Shown here piece by piece: positions 63,475 to 64,000 of a DNA stretch of 64,000 bases. Position numbers and translations under genes: made by a program. Where the stretch lies: the NCBI RefSeq assembly GCF_027483985.1, contig NZ_JAIXTJ010000009.1, positions 53,527-117,526 of the forward strand, written 5' to 3'. The stretch is from Flavobacterium sp. (GTDB taxonomy: Bacteria; Bacteroidota; Bacteroidia; Flavobacteriales; Flavobacteriaceae). Position 1 is the first letter of the stretch; the number at the start of each line of letters is the position of its first letter. The notes below the pieces were generated by a model. It was not told where the DNA came from. It worked only from the letters and a program-made list of their open reading frames with translations, and did not search any database.

Positions 63475-63579
63475 ACCGAAAACTGACAATCCCAAATCCC
63501 AAATCCGCAATCAACAATCAACAATCAACAATCCTCAATCCTCAGTCTTAATACTTAATACTCCAATCTTAATACTCAA
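63475..63579. repeat. Degenerate heptanucleotide array (ATCnnnA family)
   Basis: Fifteen successive 7-base units can be read without a phase break: accgaaa, actgaca, atcccaa twice, atccgca, atcaaca three times, atcctca twice, then gtcttaa, tacttaa, tactcca, atcttaa and tactcaa. Nearly all end in A and have A, T or G first. The period is exact while the unit drifts. No coding frame is apparent. Confidence 0.8.
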
Positions 63580-63608
63580 AAAGCCCTTCCGTTTCCAAAA
63601 GAGCTTTT
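63579..63608 (-). terminator. Possible intrinsic terminator
   Basis: Arms AAAAGCCCTT (63579-63588) and AAGAGCTTTT (63599-63608) pair over 10 bases with one mismatch and a 10-base loop. On the minus strand the hairpin is followed by a short T run. It could end a minus-strand transcript that enters from beyond the right edge. The T run is short, so this is tentative. Confidence 0.4.
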
Positions 63609-63642
63609 AAACCTCGAGTCCAAAGGACAAGTTAAACTAACA

Positions 63643-63712
63643 ACTGATCACTGAAAACCGTCAACTGAAAACCAACAATAAACAATAAACAATAAACAAC
63701 CAACAATAAACA
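63643..63712. repeat. Degenerate heptanucleotide array (ACTGAAA to ATAAACA family)
   Basis: Ten 7-base units in phase: actgatc, actgaaa, accgtca, actgaaa, accaaca, ataaaca three times, accaaca, ataaaca. The first units resemble those at 63475 and 63931, so the tracts are probably related by descent although they vary. Confidence 0.8.
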
Positions 63713-63736
63713 ACAAAACATCTCGCTTCACCCCAC

Positions 63737-63890
63737 CGTCACTTCGAGTGATTTTAGTAAAACTGCGACAGCGGTTTTACTAAAATTTTATCGAGAACCC
63801 AGGAACTACTGCTAGCACTGCATCAAAGTTCTCGATACATTTTTTAAAAAATAGCTAATCGCAATTTTCTAAAAAACACTCGAAGTGACG
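63737..63890. repeat. Nested palindromic intergenic element, 154 bases
   Basis: Outer arms are CGTCACTTCGAGTG (63737-63750) and its exact complement CACTCGAAGTGACG (63877-63890). A second pair is TATCGAGAAC (63789-63798) and GTTCTCGATA (63828-63837). Inside the left half is a 15-base stem-loop (63752-63785, stem TTTTAGTAAAACTGC, loop around GACA, one mismatch). No protein is encoded. It looks like a dispersed REP- or MITE-like element; no target duplication is evident. Confidence 0.7.
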
Positions 63891-63930
63891 AAAGCAGTAA
63901 ATTCATAAAATCAACAACCTTCAAACAAAA

Positions 63931-64000
63931 ACTGACAACTGACAACCGAAAACCCACAACCCACAACCTAAAACCTACAACCCACAACTTACAACCCACA
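63931..64000. repeat. Degenerate heptanucleotide array (ACCCACA family), reaching the window edge
   Basis: Ten 7-base units in phase: actgaca twice, accgaaa, acccaca twice, acctaaa, acctaca, acccaca, acttaca, acccaca. The unit acctaca is a rotation of the reverse complement of gttgtag at 63421, so this tract is the inverted counterpart of the first. It may continue past the window. The gene-free stretch 63337-64000 holds only these repeats, the promoter, the palindromes and the possible terminator. Confidence 0.8.

Noticed and set aside
63362..63890. Invertible capsule promoter of the Bacteroides type
   Set aside because: The promoter is not enclosed by inverted repeats; both the palindromic element and the heptamer tracts lie to one side of it. 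No site-specific recombinase gene is present in the window.
63421..64000. CRISPR array
   Set aside because: The repeats are 7 bases long, directly adjacent and variable. There are no constant repeats of 24-40 bases with unique spacers, and no cas genes in the window.
1..64000. tRNA, rRNA, insertion sequences or prophage genes
   Set aside because: No cloverleaf-like segment, ribosomal motif, transposase or phage structural gene was seen while reading the window; a covariance-model scan was not possible.

Overview
The window comes from the chromosome of a Bacteroidota bacterium, most likely a Flavobacteriaceae member close to Flavobacterium. This rests on the AT-rich sequence, the scarcity of Shine-Dalgarno sites, a PorV/PorQ-type outer-membrane protein, several copies of the Bacteroidota -7 box TAnnTTTG, and protein families typical of flavobacterial surface-polysaccharide loci. 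No tRNA, rRNA, insertion sequence, prophage or CRISPR array was recognised.

Layout. Positions 1-2.9 kb hold housekeeping or envelope genes: the 5' part of pssA (minus strand), a PorV/PorQ-like protein and a DUF4105 protein (plus strand). From 2,868 to 63,336 almost everything is on the minus strand and forms one very large cell-surface glycan locus, read right to left. It opens with a winged-helix regulator (63.3 kb) and a Wzm/Wzt ABC exporter (60.6-62.8 kb). Next come a DegT aminotransferase, a NeuD-type acyltransferase, a run of GT2 and GT4 glycosyltransferases, a pyruvyl transferase, an O-acylation pair (MBOAT plus SGNH-like protein), a GH88/GH105-like protein and an EpsG/Wzy-like polymerase (37-60 kb). 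At 32.8-37.3 kb lies a bacillosamine-type block resembling PglC, PglD, PglE and PglF. Export and control follow: Wza, the tyrosine autokinase Wzc, and the PHP phosphatase CpsB, the only plus-strand gene inside the locus. After a PglK/MsbA-like ABC transporter comes a neuA-neuB-neuC nonulosonic (sialic) acid block (22-26 kb). The left part (2.9-21 kb) holds further glycosyltransferases, four methyltransferase or GT-A-like genes, a deacetylase/FemAB pair, an O-antigen ligase and a WcaJ-type initiating transferase.

How the genes work together. Nucleotide sugars are made in the locus (a UDP-HexNAc 4,6-dehydratase with aminotransferase and acetyltransferase, and CMP-nonulosonate from NeuC/NeuB/NeuA). 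Two initiating phosphoglycosyltransferases (PglC-like at 36.7 kb and WcaJ-like at 2.9 kb) load undecaprenyl phosphate. About two dozen glycosyltransferases extend the chain, and acyl, methyl, pyruvyl and possibly aminoacyl groups decorate it. Two ABC systems, a Wza/Wzc envelope system, a Wzy-like polymerase and an O-antigen ligase move and join the product. No Wzx-type flippase was recognised. Duplicated functions suggest at least two glycans made from interleaved cassettes.

The right end (63.34-64.0 kb) has no gene. It carries a promoter and palindrome in front of the regulator, then an unusual stretch of degenerate 7-bp repeats interrupted by a possible terminator and a 154-bp nested palindromic element.
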